A stretch of 64,000 bases of DNA from Lichenicoccus sp965277665 (GCF_965277665.1 NZ_OZ255835.1:2728001-2792000), one strand, 5' to 3'. Shown: positions 34,762-44,535, counted from the stretch's first letter. A program made the numbers and translations. Notes: generated from the sequence alone by a model not told the origin.

Positions 34762-34870
34762 CAAGGGCTTTGCCCTTGACCCACTGGGGCCGGGGGCCCC
34801 AGACCCCGATTCTTAGACGAATGGATTTCAAAGGCTTGCCTTTGATGGGGTCGAGGGGCAAAGCCCCTCG
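34762..34870 (-). repeat. Cluster of four perfect hairpins between rhaS and rhaT
   Basis: CAAGGGC/GCCCTTG (34762-34778), TGGGGCC/GGCCCCA (34785-34801), AAAGGC/GCCTTT (34830-34843) and CGAGGGGC/GCCCCTCG (34852-34870). A further GACCCC/GGGGTC pair could bridge them. Such structures after a binding-protein gene usually protect its mRNA and lower expression of the downstream permease genes. Confidence 0.75.
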
Positions 34871-34874
34871 CCTG

Positions 34875-35900
34875 TTAAAATAACTTCGCAGCAGCCACGA
34901 TATCGCTCTTGTCGTAGGTCGTCGGCTTGCCGAGCGTGCCGTTGCCGTCGGCATCGAACGCGATCGGCCCGAGCTTGCCGGCGGGGATGCTGGTGCCGGG
35001 ACCGCCCTTGCCCGCGACCAGGGCGCTGGCGATCTCGATCACCGCATAGCCGATATCGACCGGATTCCAGATTGCGAAGCTCTTGATGGTGCCGCGCTCG
35101 ACCGCGCCGGCGCATTCGCTCGGCAGCCCGAGGCCGGTGACGAACACCCGTCCGCTCTTGCCGGCATCGTCCACGGCCTTGGCCGCCGCAGTGATCGCCA
35201 CCGTCGAGGGGGCGATGATCACCGCGAGGTCGGGATATTTCTGCAGCAGCGCGGTGGCCTCGCGATATGATTTGTCGGAGAGGTCGTCGCCATAGACGAT
35301 GGTGACGAGATCGAGGCCCGGATGCTTCGGCAGGTCGGACTTCATCGCCGCAATCCAGGAATTCTGGTTGGTCGAGGTCGCGGTCGCCGACAGGATCGCG
35401 ACCTTGCCGTGGCCGTTGCAGGCATCCGCCGCGAGGTCGAGGCAGGCATCGCCGGCCTGCTGGTCGGTGGCGTCGGCGAGATAGAGGATGCGGCCATCCT
35501 TGGCGACGCTGGAATCGTACGACATCACCTTGATGCCGCGCTGCATGGCGCGCTTGCAGGAGGGCACCAGCGCATCGGGATCGTTGGCGGAGATCGCGAT
35601 CGCATCGACATGCTGGGCGATCAGCGCATTGACCACGTCGATCTGGTTCTCGGCTGCGGTATTGGTCGGCCCGGTGAAGATCACCTCGACCGGACCGCCC
35701 CCGGCGGCGGCGATGGCGGAAGCGGCCTGGTCGCCGCCCAGATGCACCGCGTTGAAGAAGCCGTTGCCGAGCGATTTCGCCACGATGGCAATGCGCACCG
35801 GCCGTCCGGCGCCCCATGCCGTGCCGCCGGGGAGCAGCAAGCCACCTGTGGCAACCGCGCCCAATGCGGAAATTCCCGCCAACACGTCTCGTCTGTTCAT
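34875..35900 (-). CDS. rhaS: Rhamnose ABC transporter substrate-binding protein
   Basis: 341 residues. Periplasmic sugar-binding protein. N-terminal MNRRDVLAGISALGAVATGG has a twin-arginine, so Tat export is likely. The mature part has GNGFFNAVHLGGDQAA, the hinge motif DAIAISANDPDALV and later ATDQQAGDA, typical of the RbsB/LsrB-like clan. First gene of the importer, 57 bp downstream of the regulator rhaR. Confidence 0.92.
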   Translation of the reverse strand: MNRRDVLAGISALGAVATGGLLLPGGTAWGAGRPVRIAIVAKSLGNGFFNAVHLGGDQAASAIAAAGGGPVEVIFTGPTNTAAENQIDVVNALIAQHVDAIAISANDPDALVPSCKRAMQRGIKVMSYDSSVAKDGRILYLADATDQQAGDACLDLAADACNGHGKVAILSATATSTNQNSWIAAMKSDLPKHPGLDLVTIVYGDDLSDKSYREATALLQKYPDLAVIIAPSTVAITAAAKAVDDAGKSGRVFVTGLGLPSECAGAVERGTIKSFAIWNPVDIGYAVIEIASALVAGKGGPGTSIPAGKLGPIAFDADGNGTLGKPTTYDKSDIVAAAKLF

Positions 35901-35957
35901 ATCCTGACTGCTCCCTGCACGGCCATTCTTTGCGACGGCCTAGTCTCGCACCCTAGA

Positions 35958-36809
35958 TCAGGCAACCTGCCTGGTCACCGTGTCCTCTCCGGCCGCGGCG
36001 ATGACGACCTCTATCCCGGCGGCGCGGAACGGCTCCAGCTCGTCCGGCTGCGCCTCCCAGTCGGTGATGATGGTGGCAATGCGCGTCAGCGGAATGACGA
36101 TCATCGACGAGTACTGGCGCAGCTTGCGGCTGTCCGCCAGGACCACGACCCGCTCCGCACTGGCCAGCAGCTTGTTCTGCGACTGCACGATCAGCGGGTC
36201 GTTCTCCATCATGCCGAAGCGGTTCAGCCCGTAGCACGAGGTATAGAAGCTGCGGCCCCAGAAATGCTGCGTCACGTCGTCGAACGGGCTCAGCACGATC
36301 GACTGCTCGCGATAGATCGCGCCCCCGGGCAGCGTGATGCGGTTGCGGCTGTGGTTGACCAGGTGCGCCGCCAAGGGAAACGAGTTGGTCATGATGTCGA
36401 GTTCGCGGTCCTCGAGGAACTCGGCCAGGCAGAAGGTGGTGCTGCCGCCACCGATGATCACGCTCTCGCCGCGATGCATGCGGGCCGCCGCCTCGCGCGC
36501 CACCGCGCGCTTCTGCGGCGCCTGCACATCCTGGCTGAACACGAACGGCGTGCCGACCAGGTGCGGTTCGTAGCGCGGCTGCAACGCCTCGACGCCGCCG
36601 CGCACGCGGCGCACCTCGCCGCGCTCCGCCATGCCCGCGATGTCGCGACGGATGGTCGCCTCGGAGGCGCCGAGCAACTCGCACAGGTCCGGCACGCCGA
36701 CCACGGAGCGCTCCTCGGCGGTTCTGAGGATCAGTCGGTGACGCTCACGCTCAAGCACGATAGGGCGACTTCCACTCCCATTGCCGGCAGGTTGCGGGCG
36801 GATTTGCAT
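35958..36809 (-). CDS. rhaR: DeoR family regulator of rhamnose catabolism
   Basis: 283 residues. N-terminal DeoR helix-turn-helix VPDLCELLGASEATIRRDIA and RRVRGGVEAL; the C-terminal sugar-phosphate-sensor domain has VIIGGGSTTFCLAEFL, LDIMTNSFPLAAHL and ADSRKLRQYS. By analogy to rhizobia it controls the divergent rhaD-rhaI and its own operon. The ATG at 36809 is chosen; the long antisense frame continuing to 39059 over rhaD is a shadow. The 90-bp gap to rhaD carries GATCG at 36846, 36856 and 36881, a candidate operator. Confidence 0.92.
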   Translation of the reverse strand: MQIRPQPAGNGSGSRPIVLERERHRLILRTAEERSVVGVPDLCELLGASEATIRRDIAGMAERGEVRRVRGGVEALQPRYEPHLVGTPFVFSQDVQAPQKRAVAREAAARMHRGESVIIGGGSTTFCLAEFLEDRELDIMTNSFPLAAHLVNHSRNRITLPGGAIYREQSIVLSPFDDVTQHFWGRSFYTSCYGLNRFGMMENDPLIVQSQNKLLASAERVVVLADSRKLRQYSSMIVIPLTRIATIITDWEAQPDELEPFRAAGIEVVIAAAGEDTVTRQVA

Positions 36810-36899
36810 CCCGTCAAGCGTGGATGATTGGTTCCGGTCGGACTTGATCGAAAGTGATCGGCATGGGAGACTGGCTCCCTGATCGCGGGGACCCTCACC

Positions 36900-39026
36900 A
36901 TGGACACGGCCACACCCGACATCGCGCTGCTGGAGCATCGCTGGGACGATGCCGTTGCCGCCACGCTGTCGCCCGAGGCGCTGCTGCTCTACCGCTCCAA
37001 CCTGCTCGGGTCGGACAAGCGCGTCACCAACTATGGCGGCGGCAACACCTCCTCGAAACTGCCGATGACCGATCCGCTGACCGGCGAGACCGTCACCGTG
37101 CTGTGGGTGAAGGGCTCCGGCGGCGATATCGGCACCATGCAGCTCGACGGCTTCTCGACGCTCTACATGGACAGGCTGCTGCAGTCGCAGTCGCTGTACA
37201 AGGGCCCGGAGCACGAGGACGCGATGGTCGGGCTCTACCCGCACCTCACCTTCAACCTCAATCCGCGTGCGACCTCGATCGACACCCCGCTGCATGGCCT
37301 GATCCCCCGCCCGCATGTCGATCATGTGCATCCCGACGCGATCATCGCCATTGCCGCTTCCGCCGACAGCCGACGCCTCACACGGGAGATCTTCGGCGAT
37401 GCGATCGGCTGGGTATCCTGGCGGCGGCCGGGCTTCGAGCTCGGGATCTGGCTGCGGGACTTCGTGGACGAGAACCCGGATGCCTGCGGCGTGGTGCTGG
37501 AAGCGCACGGCCTGTTCACCTGGGGCCAGACCCAGAAGGAATGCTACGAGACGACGATCGACACCATCAACCACGCCATCGCCTGGCTCGCCCGGCAGTC
37601 GGCGGGGCGCCCTGCCTTCGGCGGCGAGACGGTCCAGGCCCTCCCGCCGACCGAGCGGCGGGCCGTCGCCGCTGCGATCATGCCGCATATCCGAGGCCTG
37701 ATCAGTGGCCGCGACCGGACCTCGGCCACTGCCGCCCGGATCGGACATTTCGACGACAGCCCGGCGGTGCTCGAATTCATCTGCTCGCATGCGCTCGCGG
37801 AGCTTGCCCCGCTCGGCACCTCGTGCCCGGATCATTTCCTGCGCACCAAGATCGCGCCGCTGGTGATCGTTTTCGACCCCGCCCGCGAGACTGCAGCCGA
37901 CATCCTGCCGCGGCTGGCACCGGCGATCGCCGCCTACCGCGATAGCTATGCCGCCTACTACCAGCGCTGCCGCCGGCCAACCTCGCCGGCGATGCGCGAT
38001 CCCAATGCGGTGGTCTATCTCGTCCCCGGCGTCGGCATGATCACCTTTGCCGCCGACAAGGCGACCGCGCGCATCGCCGCCGAATTCTACACCAACGCCA
38101 TCAACGTCATGCGCGGCGCGTCGGCGGTTTCGCAATATCGCGGCCTGCCGGAGCAGGAAGCCTTCGACATCGAATACTGGCTGCTCGAGGAGGCCAAGCT
38201 CGCCCGCATGGGCAAGCCGAAGCCGCTCGCCGGCAAGGTCGCGCTGATCACCGGCGGCGCCGGCGGCATCGGCATGGCCACCGCGCGCCGGCTGGCCGAC
38301 GAAGGCGCCGCCATCGTGATCTGCGACATCGACCGCGATGTCCTGGCTTCCTGCGAGGCGGAACTCCGACGCAGCCATGGCGGCGATGCGGCGGTCGGTC
38401 TCTGGGTGGACGTGACCGACGAGGCGGCGGTGGCGGCGCTCCATGCCGACGCGGCCCTCGCCTTCGGTGGCATCGATATCTGCGTCTCCAATGCCGGCAT
38501 CGCCTCGGCCGCCGCCATCGAGGACACCAGCCTGGCGTTGTGGAACCGCAACATGTCGATCCTCGCGACCGGCTACTTCCTGGTCACCCGCGAGGCGTTC
38601 CGGCTGCTGAAGGCGCAGGGCACCGGCGGCTCGATCGTCCTGGTCGCCTCCAAGAACGCGATGGTGGCGTCTCCCGGCGCCGCGGCCTATTGCGTGGCCA
38701 AGGCCTCCGAAGTGCATCTCTCGCGCTGCCTGGCCTTGGAAGGGGCGCCGCACGGCATACGCTCCAATGTGGTCAACCCCGATGCGGTACTGCGCGGCTC
38801 GCGTATCTGGCAGGGGGAATGGGGCGACCAGCGCGCCGCGTCGAACCGCACCACCCGCGAGGATCTGGAACAGGTCTATATCGAGCGCTCGATGCTCAAG
38901 CGCGGCGTCTATCCGGAGGACATCGCGGAGGGCATCGCCTTCTTCGCCAGCGACACCCGCTCCGGCAAATCCACCGGCAACATTCTGAACGTTGATGCAG
39001 GCCACGCGCCGGCTTTCACGCGGTGA
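36900..39026 (+). CDS. rhaD: Bifunctional rhamnulose-1-phosphate aldolase / lactaldehyde dehydrogenase
   Basis: 708 residues in two domains. The N-terminal class-II aldolase part (about 1-400) has TNYGGGNTSSKLP, the Zn ligands in PHVDHVHPDAI and EAHGLFTWG. From about residue 435 there is a short-chain dehydrogenase: GKVALITGGAGGIGMATAR, SNAGIASAAA, VASKNAMVASPGAAAYCVAK. The fusion cleaves rhamnulose-1-P and oxidises lactaldehyde. It is divergent from rhaR and 13 bp before rhaI. Confidence 0.95.
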   Translation: MDTATPDIALLEHRWDDAVAATLSPEALLLYRSNLLGSDKRVTNYGGGNTSSKLPMTDPLTGETVTVLWVKGSGGDIGTMQLDGFSTLYMDRLLQSQSLYKGPEHEDAMVGLYPHLTFNLNPRATSIDTPLHGLIPRPHVDHVHPDAIIAIAASADSRRLTREIFGDAIGWVSWRRPGFELGIWLRDFVDENPDACGVVLEAHGLFTWGQTQKECYETTIDTINHAIAWLARQSAGRPAFGGETVQALPPTERRAVAAAIMPHIRGLISGRDRTSATAARIGHFDDSPAVLEFICSHALAELAPLGTSCPDHFLRTKIAPLVIVFDPARETAADILPRLAPAIAAYRDSYAAYYQRCRRPTSPAMRDPNAVVYLVPGVGMITFAADKATARIAAEFYTNAINVMRGASAVSQYRGLPEQEAFDIEYWLLEEAKLARMGKPKPLAGKVALITGGAGGIGMATARRLADEGAAIVICDIDRDVLASCEAELRRSHGGDAAVGLWVDVTDEAAVAALHADAALAFGGIDICVSNAGIASAAAIEDTSLALWNRNMSILATGYFLVTREAFRLLKAQGTGGSIVLVASKNAMVASPGAAAYCVAKASEVHLSRCLALEGAPHGIRSNVVNPDAVLRGSRIWQGEWGDQRAASNRTTREDLEQVYIERSMLKRGVYPEDIAEGIAFFASDTRSGKSTGNILNVDAGHAPAFTR

Positions 39027-39039
39027 GCAGGAGGGCTCC

Positions 39040-40356
39040 ATGAACCAGATCAGCCACATCCGCCCGGCGGATGGCAGCTTCCGCGCCGAGCTGAATCGTG
39101 CGCTCGAGGCCGAGACCGTGCGCGACTACGAGTATCTGGGGGGCAAGCTGGCCGGGCGCGGCGTCGATATCGAGCAGGTGACGGCGCAGGTGGCAGCCTT
39201 CGCGGTGGCGGTGCCGTCCTGGGGCACCGGCACCGGGGGCACCCGCTTCGCGCGCTTCCCCGGCGAGGGCGAGCCGGCCAGCGTGTTCGACCGCCTCGAG
39301 GATTGCGCCGTGATCAACAGCCTGACCGGTGCCACGCCCACCATCTCGCCGCATTTTCCGTGGGACGAGGTGCCGGACTTCGCGGCGCTGCGCGCGCACG
39401 CCGAGGCGCTCGGCCTGGGATTCGATGCGGTGAACTCGAACACCTTCCAGGATCATCCGACGCACGCGGCACACCCGCTCTCGTACAAGTTCGGCTCGCT
39501 GTCGCACACCGATCCGGCCGTACGCGCGCAGGCGATCGCGCACAACATCGCGGCCGTCCGCGCCGGCGAGGCGCTCGGCTCGAAGGCGCTCACCATCTGG
39601 ATCGGCGACGGCTCCAACTTCCCGGGCCAGTCGCATCTCGGCCGCACCTTCGAGCGCTACATCGACAGCGTGCAGCAGGTCGCGAGCGCCTTGCCCGCGG
39701 ACTGGACGCTGTTCCTGGAGCACAAGATCTACGAGCCGGCGTTCTATGCGACGGTGATCCAGGATTGGGGTTCGTCGCTGCTGGCGGCGCAGGCGGTCGG
39801 CCCGCAGGCGCGTTGCCTGGTCGATCTCGGCCATCACGCCCCGAACGTGAACATCGAGATGATCGTCTCGCGCCTGATCCACGCCGGCAAGCTGGCAGGC
39901 TTTCACTTCAACGACTCCAAATACGGCGACGACGATCTCGATGCCGGCGCCATCGACCCGCACCGCTTGTTCCTGGTCTTCAACGAGCTGGTGGACGCCC
40001 AGTGCTGCGGCAGGCTGGACCCGGCACCGGCCTACATGATCGACCAGTCGCACAACGTCACCGACCCGGTCGAGAGCCTGATCTCGTCGGCGATCGAGAT
40101 CCAGCGCGCCTACGCCATGGCGCTGCTGGTCGACCGCGTCGCCCTGTCGGAGTACCAGGACGGCAACGACGCGATGCTGGCTAACCAGCAGCTCAAGCGC
40201 GCCTTCACCACCGATGTCGGCCCGATCCTGGCCACCGCGCGTTTCCGCAAGGGTGCGGCGATCGACCCGCTGGCCGCGTATCGCGCCAGCAACTACCGGC
40301 GCACGTGTGCCGAACGCCGCCCGAAGCGCGCGGCGGGTGGCGGCGGCATCGTCTGA
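39040..40356 (+). CDS. rhaI: L-rhamnose isomerase (Pseudomonas stutzeri type)
   Basis: 438 residues. Metal-dependent TIM-barrel isomerase converting L-rhamnose to L-rhamnulose. Typical runs: WGTGTGGTRFARFPGEGEPA, SLTGATPTISPHFPWD, EHKIYEPAFYATVIQDWGSS and HFNDSKYGDDDLDAG (metal ligands). The ATG at 39040 has GCAGGAGG upstream; the longer frame overlaps rhaD. It converges with kynU with a 49-bp gap. Confidence 0.95.
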   Translation: MNQISHIRPADGSFRAELNRALEAETVRDYEYLGGKLAGRGVDIEQVTAQVAAFAVAVPSWGTGTGGTRFARFPGEGEPASVFDRLEDCAVINSLTGATPTISPHFPWDEVPDFAALRAHAEALGLGFDAVNSNTFQDHPTHAAHPLSYKFGSLSHTDPAVRAQAIAHNIAAVRAGEALGSKALTIWIGDGSNFPGQSHLGRTFERYIDSVQQVASALPADWTLFLEHKIYEPAFYATVIQDWGSSLLAAQAVGPQARCLVDLGHHAPNVNIEMIVSRLIHAGKLAGFHFNDSKYGDDDLDAGAIDPHRLFLVFNELVDAQCCGRLDPAPAYMIDQSHNVTDPVESLISSAIEIQRAYAMALLVDRVALSEYQDGNDAMLANQQLKRAFTTDVGPILATARFRKGAAIDPLAAYRASNYRRTCAERRPKRAAGGGGIV

Positions 40357-40405
40357 GGCGTTCGCGGCGCCGGTTCGCGGTCCGAACCACCGGCCACTGC
40401 CCTCG

Positions 40406-41644
40406 TCACGTGACCGGGCGGCGCGCCTGGTATTGCTCCTGCCGCCATTCCCCGCCCTGCAGCACGCGGCGCAGCACCGCCACGGCACGCCAGAGATCGG
40501 CGTGGCGCAGGGTGAGCGGCGTGATGCCGAAGCGCAGAATATCCGGGCTGCGGAAATCCCCGATGACCCCGTTCGCCACCAGGGCCTGCATCACGGGCCA
40601 GGCGTGCGGATGCCGCAACGAGACCTGGCTGCCACGCCGGGCGGGATCGCGGGGCGTGACCAGTTCGAGTTCGAGGTCCGGGCATTCCTGCGCCACCAGA
40701 TCCATCAGCAGCCCGGACTGCAGCAGCGACTTGGCCCGCACCGCAGGCATGGGGGCGCGGGAGGCGATCCCCACGCCCACCTGCAGCGCCGCCATGCCAA
40801 GGATCGACGGGGTTCCGACGGCGGCCCGGCCGATACCGGCTGCAGGGCGGAAGCCCTCGTCAAAACCGAACGGGTCGGCATGGCCGAGCCAGCCGGTGAG
40901 CGGATACCGCATCTCGGCCTGCAGCCGGGGCGCCACATGCAGGAAAGCCGGTGCTCCCGGGCCACCATTGAGGAACTTGTAGCCGCAGCCGACCGCGAAA
41001 TCGACATCCGCCGCGGCCAGGTCGACCGGCACCGCGCCGGCCGAATGCGCGAGGTCCCACAGCACCAGCGTACCGGTCCGGTGCGCCGCCGCGGTGAGCG
41101 CCGCCATGTCGTGCATGGCGCCGGTGCGATAGTTCACGTGGGTCAGCATCAGCACCGCCACGTCCGGCCCGAGGGCCGACACCAGCGCATCAGGCGCGCA
41201 GCGTCGCACGACATGCCGGGCGCCGAGATGCTGCACCAGCCCCTCGGCGACATAGAGGTCGGTGGGGAAATTGCCTGTCTCGGTCAGGATCACGGTGCGG
41301 CCGGGCCGCAGGGTGAGTGCCGCCGCCAGCAACTTGAACAGGTTCACCGAGGTGGAGTCCGCCACCAGCACGCTGTCTGGCGGCGCGCCGAGCAGGCTGC
41401 CGATCTCGTCCCCCAGGCGCCCCGGGAGGTCGATCCAGCCGGCGTCGTTCCAGGACCGTATGAGCCCGCCGCCCCACTCCTGCTCCACCACCGCGGCGAT
41501 CCGGGCAGCGGTCGCGCACGGCAGCGGGCCCAGCGAGTTGCCGTCCAGATAGACCACGCCCTCCGGCAGCCGGAACTCCGCGCGGAAGGCTGCCAGCGGG
41601 TCGGCTTCATCCAAGGCTTGCAGTCGCGCCAGGGTCAATGTCAT
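40406..41644 (-). CDS. kynU: Kynureninase
   Basis: 412 residues. PLP enzyme that cleaves kynurenine to anthranilate and alanine. N-terminal YLDGNSLGPLPCA, VADSTSVNLFKLLAAAL, DLAHSAGAVPVDL and the PLP lysine in GCGYKFLNGGPGAPAFL. The ATG at 41644 is used. No other kynurenine-pathway gene is in the window. Upstream 41645-41741 shows nothing recognised. Confidence 0.95.
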   Translation of the reverse strand: MTLTLARLQALDEADPLAAFRAEFRLPEGVVYLDGNSLGPLPCATAARIAAVVEQEWGGGLIRSWNDAGWIDLPGRLGDEIGSLLGAPPDSVLVADSTSVNLFKLLAAALTLRPGRTVILTETGNFPTDLYVAEGLVQHLGARHVVRRCAPDALVSALGPDVAVLMLTHVNYRTGAMHDMAALTAAAHRTGTLVLWDLAHSAGAVPVDLAAADVDFAVGCGYKFLNGGPGAPAFLHVAPRLQAEMRYPLTGWLGHADPFGFDEGFRPAAGIGRAAVGTPSILGMAALQVGVGIASRAPMPAVRAKSLLQSGLLMDLVAQECPDLELELVTPRDPARRGSQVSLRHPHAWPVMQALVANGVIGDFRSPDILRFGITPLTLRHADLWRAVAVLRRVLQGGEWRQEQYQARRPVT

Positions 41645-41741
41645 GCGGCCTCCATGGCGGGCGCGATGCAGGCGCCGGTCTGCCGTCATTTAACCGTCGA
41701 GACCTGAGGCTTGCGGCATGCGTGGCAGCCGAGGCGGTGCG

Positions 41742-43742
41742 TCAGGCCTCGTGGGCCGCAATACCCAGGAGACGGTGGTGGCCTGCGACATGCTGGCCGA
41801 CGGCGGCGTCCGACATCGGGCGCCCGAACAGATAGCCCTGGATCAAATGGCATCCGAGCGCCCTCAGGATACGCAGCTGCGCCTGCGTCTCGACGCCCTC
41901 CGCCACGCAGTCGAGCCCGAGGTTGCGGCACATGTCGGCGATCGTCCTGACGATGCCGCGCGATGCCGGGCTGGTCTCGACATCGACGATGAAGCTGCGA
42001 TCGATCTTGATCTTGTCTGGCTTGAGGCGGTGCACGTGGCTCAGGCTGGAGAAGCCGGTGCCGAAATCATCTAGTGCGATGCGGGCGCCGAGGCTGCGCA
42101 ACGTCTGCAGCGCCTGCGCGGCTTGCTCGAAATCGCGCATCACCGCGGTCTCGGTCACCTCGAACTCGATGCGGCTCGCGGCAATGCGGCTTTCGCCGAT
42201 GATCCGTCGCACGGCCGCCATCGTTGCCGGCGAGCCGAGATCCAGCGCCGACAGGTTGAAGCAGACGCACAGCGGCGCCGGCCACGCGGCGGCAGCCTGC
42301 AACGCCTTTGCAAGCAGGATTTCGGTCAGCCGGCCGATCTGCTGGGCCTGCTCGGCGATCGGGATGAAGACCTGCGGGCCGACGATGCCCAGCGTCGGGC
42401 TGCGCCACCGCGCCAGCGCCTCGAAGCCGATCGTGCGCTGCGATCGCACGTCGTGGATCGGCTGGAACGCGAGCCACATCTCGTCGCCGAGGTTGGCATG
42501 CCGGAGCGCCTGCTCGATCCGGCTGTTCTCGCGGATGCGGGTCTCGTGCTCGTGCGAGAAGATCACCGCGCCGCCGCACCGCGTCTGCTTGGAGTTGTAG
42601 AGCGCATAGTCGGCCCGCTCGAAGAGCTGTTGCGCCGTCATGCCGCCATCCGGATACGAGACCAGGCCGGCGGAGCCGGAGACCTCGGCCATGATGTCGG
42701 GGGAAAGATATGGCCCCTGCAGCAGCCCGCAGAGCCGCTCGCCGAAGGCCATGATGTCGGCCTCGGTCGGGTTGCCCAGCAGGATGGTGCCGAACTCGTC
42801 GCCGCCGAGACGCGCCATCAGGACGCAGGAGCCCGCGATGCTCCGCAGCCGCTGGCCGACCTCCGCCAGCAGCTGATCGCCCCTGGCGTGCCCGTGGACG
42901 TCGTTGACGGCCTTGAAGCCGTCGAGGTCGAACAGGGCGACCGCGAAGCGGGTCCCCGTCCGCTCCGCCTGGGCCAGAACCCGATCGAGATCCGCCAGGA
43001 AGCGGCGGCGGTTCGGCAGGCCGGTCAGGCTGTCGAGGTTGGCGAGGATGAAGTTGTCGTCGCTCAGGCGCTCGGTCTCGGCCTGACGTACCAGCAGGGC
43101 GCGTTGCGACATGATCAGGGCTGTGAAGTCCGCGTAGTTCCGGAGCAGCATGAAGACCATTCCCGCCGTGACCAGCAGCAGATTGATGGCCATCGCCATG
43201 AAGACGGGATTGCCGGTCAGGCCGAAGAATATCACATACGGGATGATCACCACCGCCGTCAGCAGCAGGGCGGCGTTGCGCACGTGCATCAGGCAGAAGA
43301 TGCAGCTTATGACGGTGATCGCCATGTAGAACGCGACATGGAACTGGGCATAGGAATCCCCGTAGGGGAACAGGCTGAGCGACCATCCGGTGAAGACAGC
43401 TCCGAGCACTGCCGTCAGCCAGACGGTGCCGCGTAGCTGCCTGAGCGCCTGGCCTTCACTGACGCCGTCGATGGACCGCAGCAGCCAGACCACGATCCTT
43501 CCCACGCATCCGGCGCAGGCGATGGACGGTATGATGACGGTGAGCAGGATCGGCGCGCAGCGCAGATGGGTCGCGGCGAGCAGCGCGGTGTTGGCGATCA
43601 GGATGCCGTACAGAACGGGGAGCTGCTTGGAGAGCGCCTTGAGCTGCGATCGCGCCAGGCTGGGATCGCCGCTCGGACGTGCCGGCGGCGTCCGGAGCGC
43701 GTCGATCCGCCGGGTGGGAACGAAACCGTGCGTCATGCTCAT
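41742..43742 (-). CDS. Membrane GGDEF/EAL protein (c-di-GMP turnover)
   Basis: 666 residues. About six membrane helices in residues 40-205, then a GGDEF domain (intact GGDEF at 313-317 after LDSLTGLPNRRRFLADLDRV) and an EAL domain (EAL at 441-443; later ALDDFGTGFSSLSHVHRLKP and KIDRSFIVDVET). Both catalytic signatures look intact, so either synthesis or hydrolysis of c-di-GMP, or both, is possible. The membrane part has no recognised sensor name. It is divergent from groES. Confidence 0.93.
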   Translation of the reverse strand: MSMTHGFVPTRRIDALRTPPARPSGDPSLARSQLKALSKQLPVLYGILIANTALLAATHLRCAPILLTVIIPSIACAGCVGRIVVWLLRSIDGVSEGQALRQLRGTVWLTAVLGAVFTGWSLSLFPYGDSYAQFHVAFYMAITVISCIFCLMHVRNAALLLTAVVIIPYVIFFGLTGNPVFMAMAINLLLVTAGMVFMLLRNYADFTALIMSQRALLVRQAETERLSDDNFILANLDSLTGLPNRRRFLADLDRVLAQAERTGTRFAVALFDLDGFKAVNDVHGHARGDQLLAEVGQRLRSIAGSCVLMARLGGDEFGTILLGNPTEADIMAFGERLCGLLQGPYLSPDIMAEVSGSAGLVSYPDGGMTAQQLFERADYALYNSKQTRCGGAVIFSHEHETRIRENSRIEQALRHANLGDEMWLAFQPIHDVRSQRTIGFEALARWRSPTLGIVGPQVFIPIAEQAQQIGRLTEILLAKALQAAAAWPAPLCVCFNLSALDLGSPATMAAVRRIIGESRIAASRIEFEVTETAVMRDFEQAAQALQTLRSLGARIALDDFGTGFSSLSHVHRLKPDKIKIDRSFIVDVETSPASRGIVRTIADMCRNLGLDCVAEGVETQAQLRILRALGCHLIQGYLFGRPMSDAAVGQHVAGHHRLLGIAAHEA

Positions 43743-44083
43743 TTCCGGTTGCTGGCTGGCATGGAGGCGGCGAAGGCTCAGGCGGCGTCGGCGACCCCCT
43801 TTGCCCTACTCCCGGCGCGTGCCGGCTCGAGGGTCCGCATGCAGTCCACCGTAGGCGGCTGTGCTTAAAGCCGGGTTAACGAGCTGATCCGTGCCACCGG
43901 CGTGAGTAGTTTCCGAGGCTTGGCGGGATGTCGCGGCGCCCGCATCCTCGCCTGCCTGGATGATCGGGCGAACAGCCCGTTGCTGATCGCGGCGACGGGA
44001 TGGCCGCGCGGCGGTGGCCCCGTCGCCACCGGCGCTCCGGAACGGCCGCATCCCGGCATCGGCCGCAAGAAGGATCGACCCAT
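43743..44083. promoter_or_regulatory. 341-bp groESL upstream region with leader hairpin
   Basis: No gene. A perfect 9-bp stem GGCGACGGG / CCCGTCGCC at 43992-44028, with inner GGCC pairing, lies 56 bp before groES. No CIRCE element (TTAGCACTC-N9-GAGTGCTAA) was found, so heat-shock control, if any, is more likely by RpoH. CTTGG near 43919 could be a -35, but no convincing -10 is seen. Confidence 0.45.
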
Positions 44084-44398
44084 ATGACATTCCGTCCGCT
44101 GCACGACCGCGTCGTGGTCCGCCGGATCACCGCCCTGGAGAAGACCGCCGGCGGCATCATCATTCCCGACACTGTCAAGGAGAAGCCGGTCGAAGGCGAG
44201 ATCGTCGCCGCCGGCCCCGGGGCCCGCAACGAGGCCGGCGCCATCGTGGCGCTCGACGTGACAGTCGGCGATCGCGTGCTGTTCGGAAAATGGTCGGGCA
44301 CCGAGGTCAAGATCGACGGCGAGGACCTGCTGATCATGAAGGAGAGCGACCTGCTCGGCGTCATCGAGGGGCCGCACGCCCTCGCCAAGGTCGCCTGA
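44084..44398 (+). CDS. groES: Co-chaperonin GroES
   Basis: 104 residues. Starts MTFRPLHDRVVVRRI, with the mobile loop ITALEKTAGGIIIPDTVKEK that contacts GroEL, and GDRVLFGKWSGTEVKIDGED. The ATG at 44084 has AAGAAGGA upstream. The gap to groEL is 194 bp, longer than usual, and contains a CTAGTG palindrome and a separate leader motif. Confidence 0.97.
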   Translation: MTFRPLHDRVVVRRITALEKTAGGIIIPDTVKEKPVEGEIVAAGPGARNEAGAIVALDVTVGDRVLFGKWSGTEVKIDGEDLLIMKESDLLGVIEGPHALAKVA

Positions 44399-44489
44399 AC
44401 CGACAGGAGCAGCGGACAAGGCTGCCAGTGGTCCGATCCTGACGCTCACGACCCGAGCGGCAGGTTCAATCGGCCCACCAAACCAAAGG

Positions 44490-44535
44490 CTAGTGGTAAA
44501 ATCCGACGACTCTTCCGTCAGATTATTACCACTAG
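44490..44535. repeat. CTAGTG...CACTAG palindrome between groES and groEL
   Basis: Terminal CTAGTGGTAA (44490-44499) and TTACCACTAG (44526-44535) form a perfect 10-bp inverted repeat around 26 bp. The inner GTCAGAT also pairs with ATCTGAC just outside. Shares its ends with the palindrome at 51297. Confidence 0.85.

Noticed and set aside
36846..36885. GATCG repeats as a defined RhaR operator
   Set aside because: GATCG is common in this GC-rich sequence; kept only as a candidate within the rhaR entry.
35958..39059. A 1033-residue minus-strand open frame covering rhaR and the antisense of rhaD
   Set aside because: Only the rhaR part (to 36809) has family motifs; the rest mirrors a strongly supported plus-strand gene. 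Long antisense frames are expected at this GC content.
43743..44083. CIRCE operator for HrcA control of groESL
   Set aside because: No TTAGCACTC-N9-GAGTGCTAA-like inverted repeat was found.
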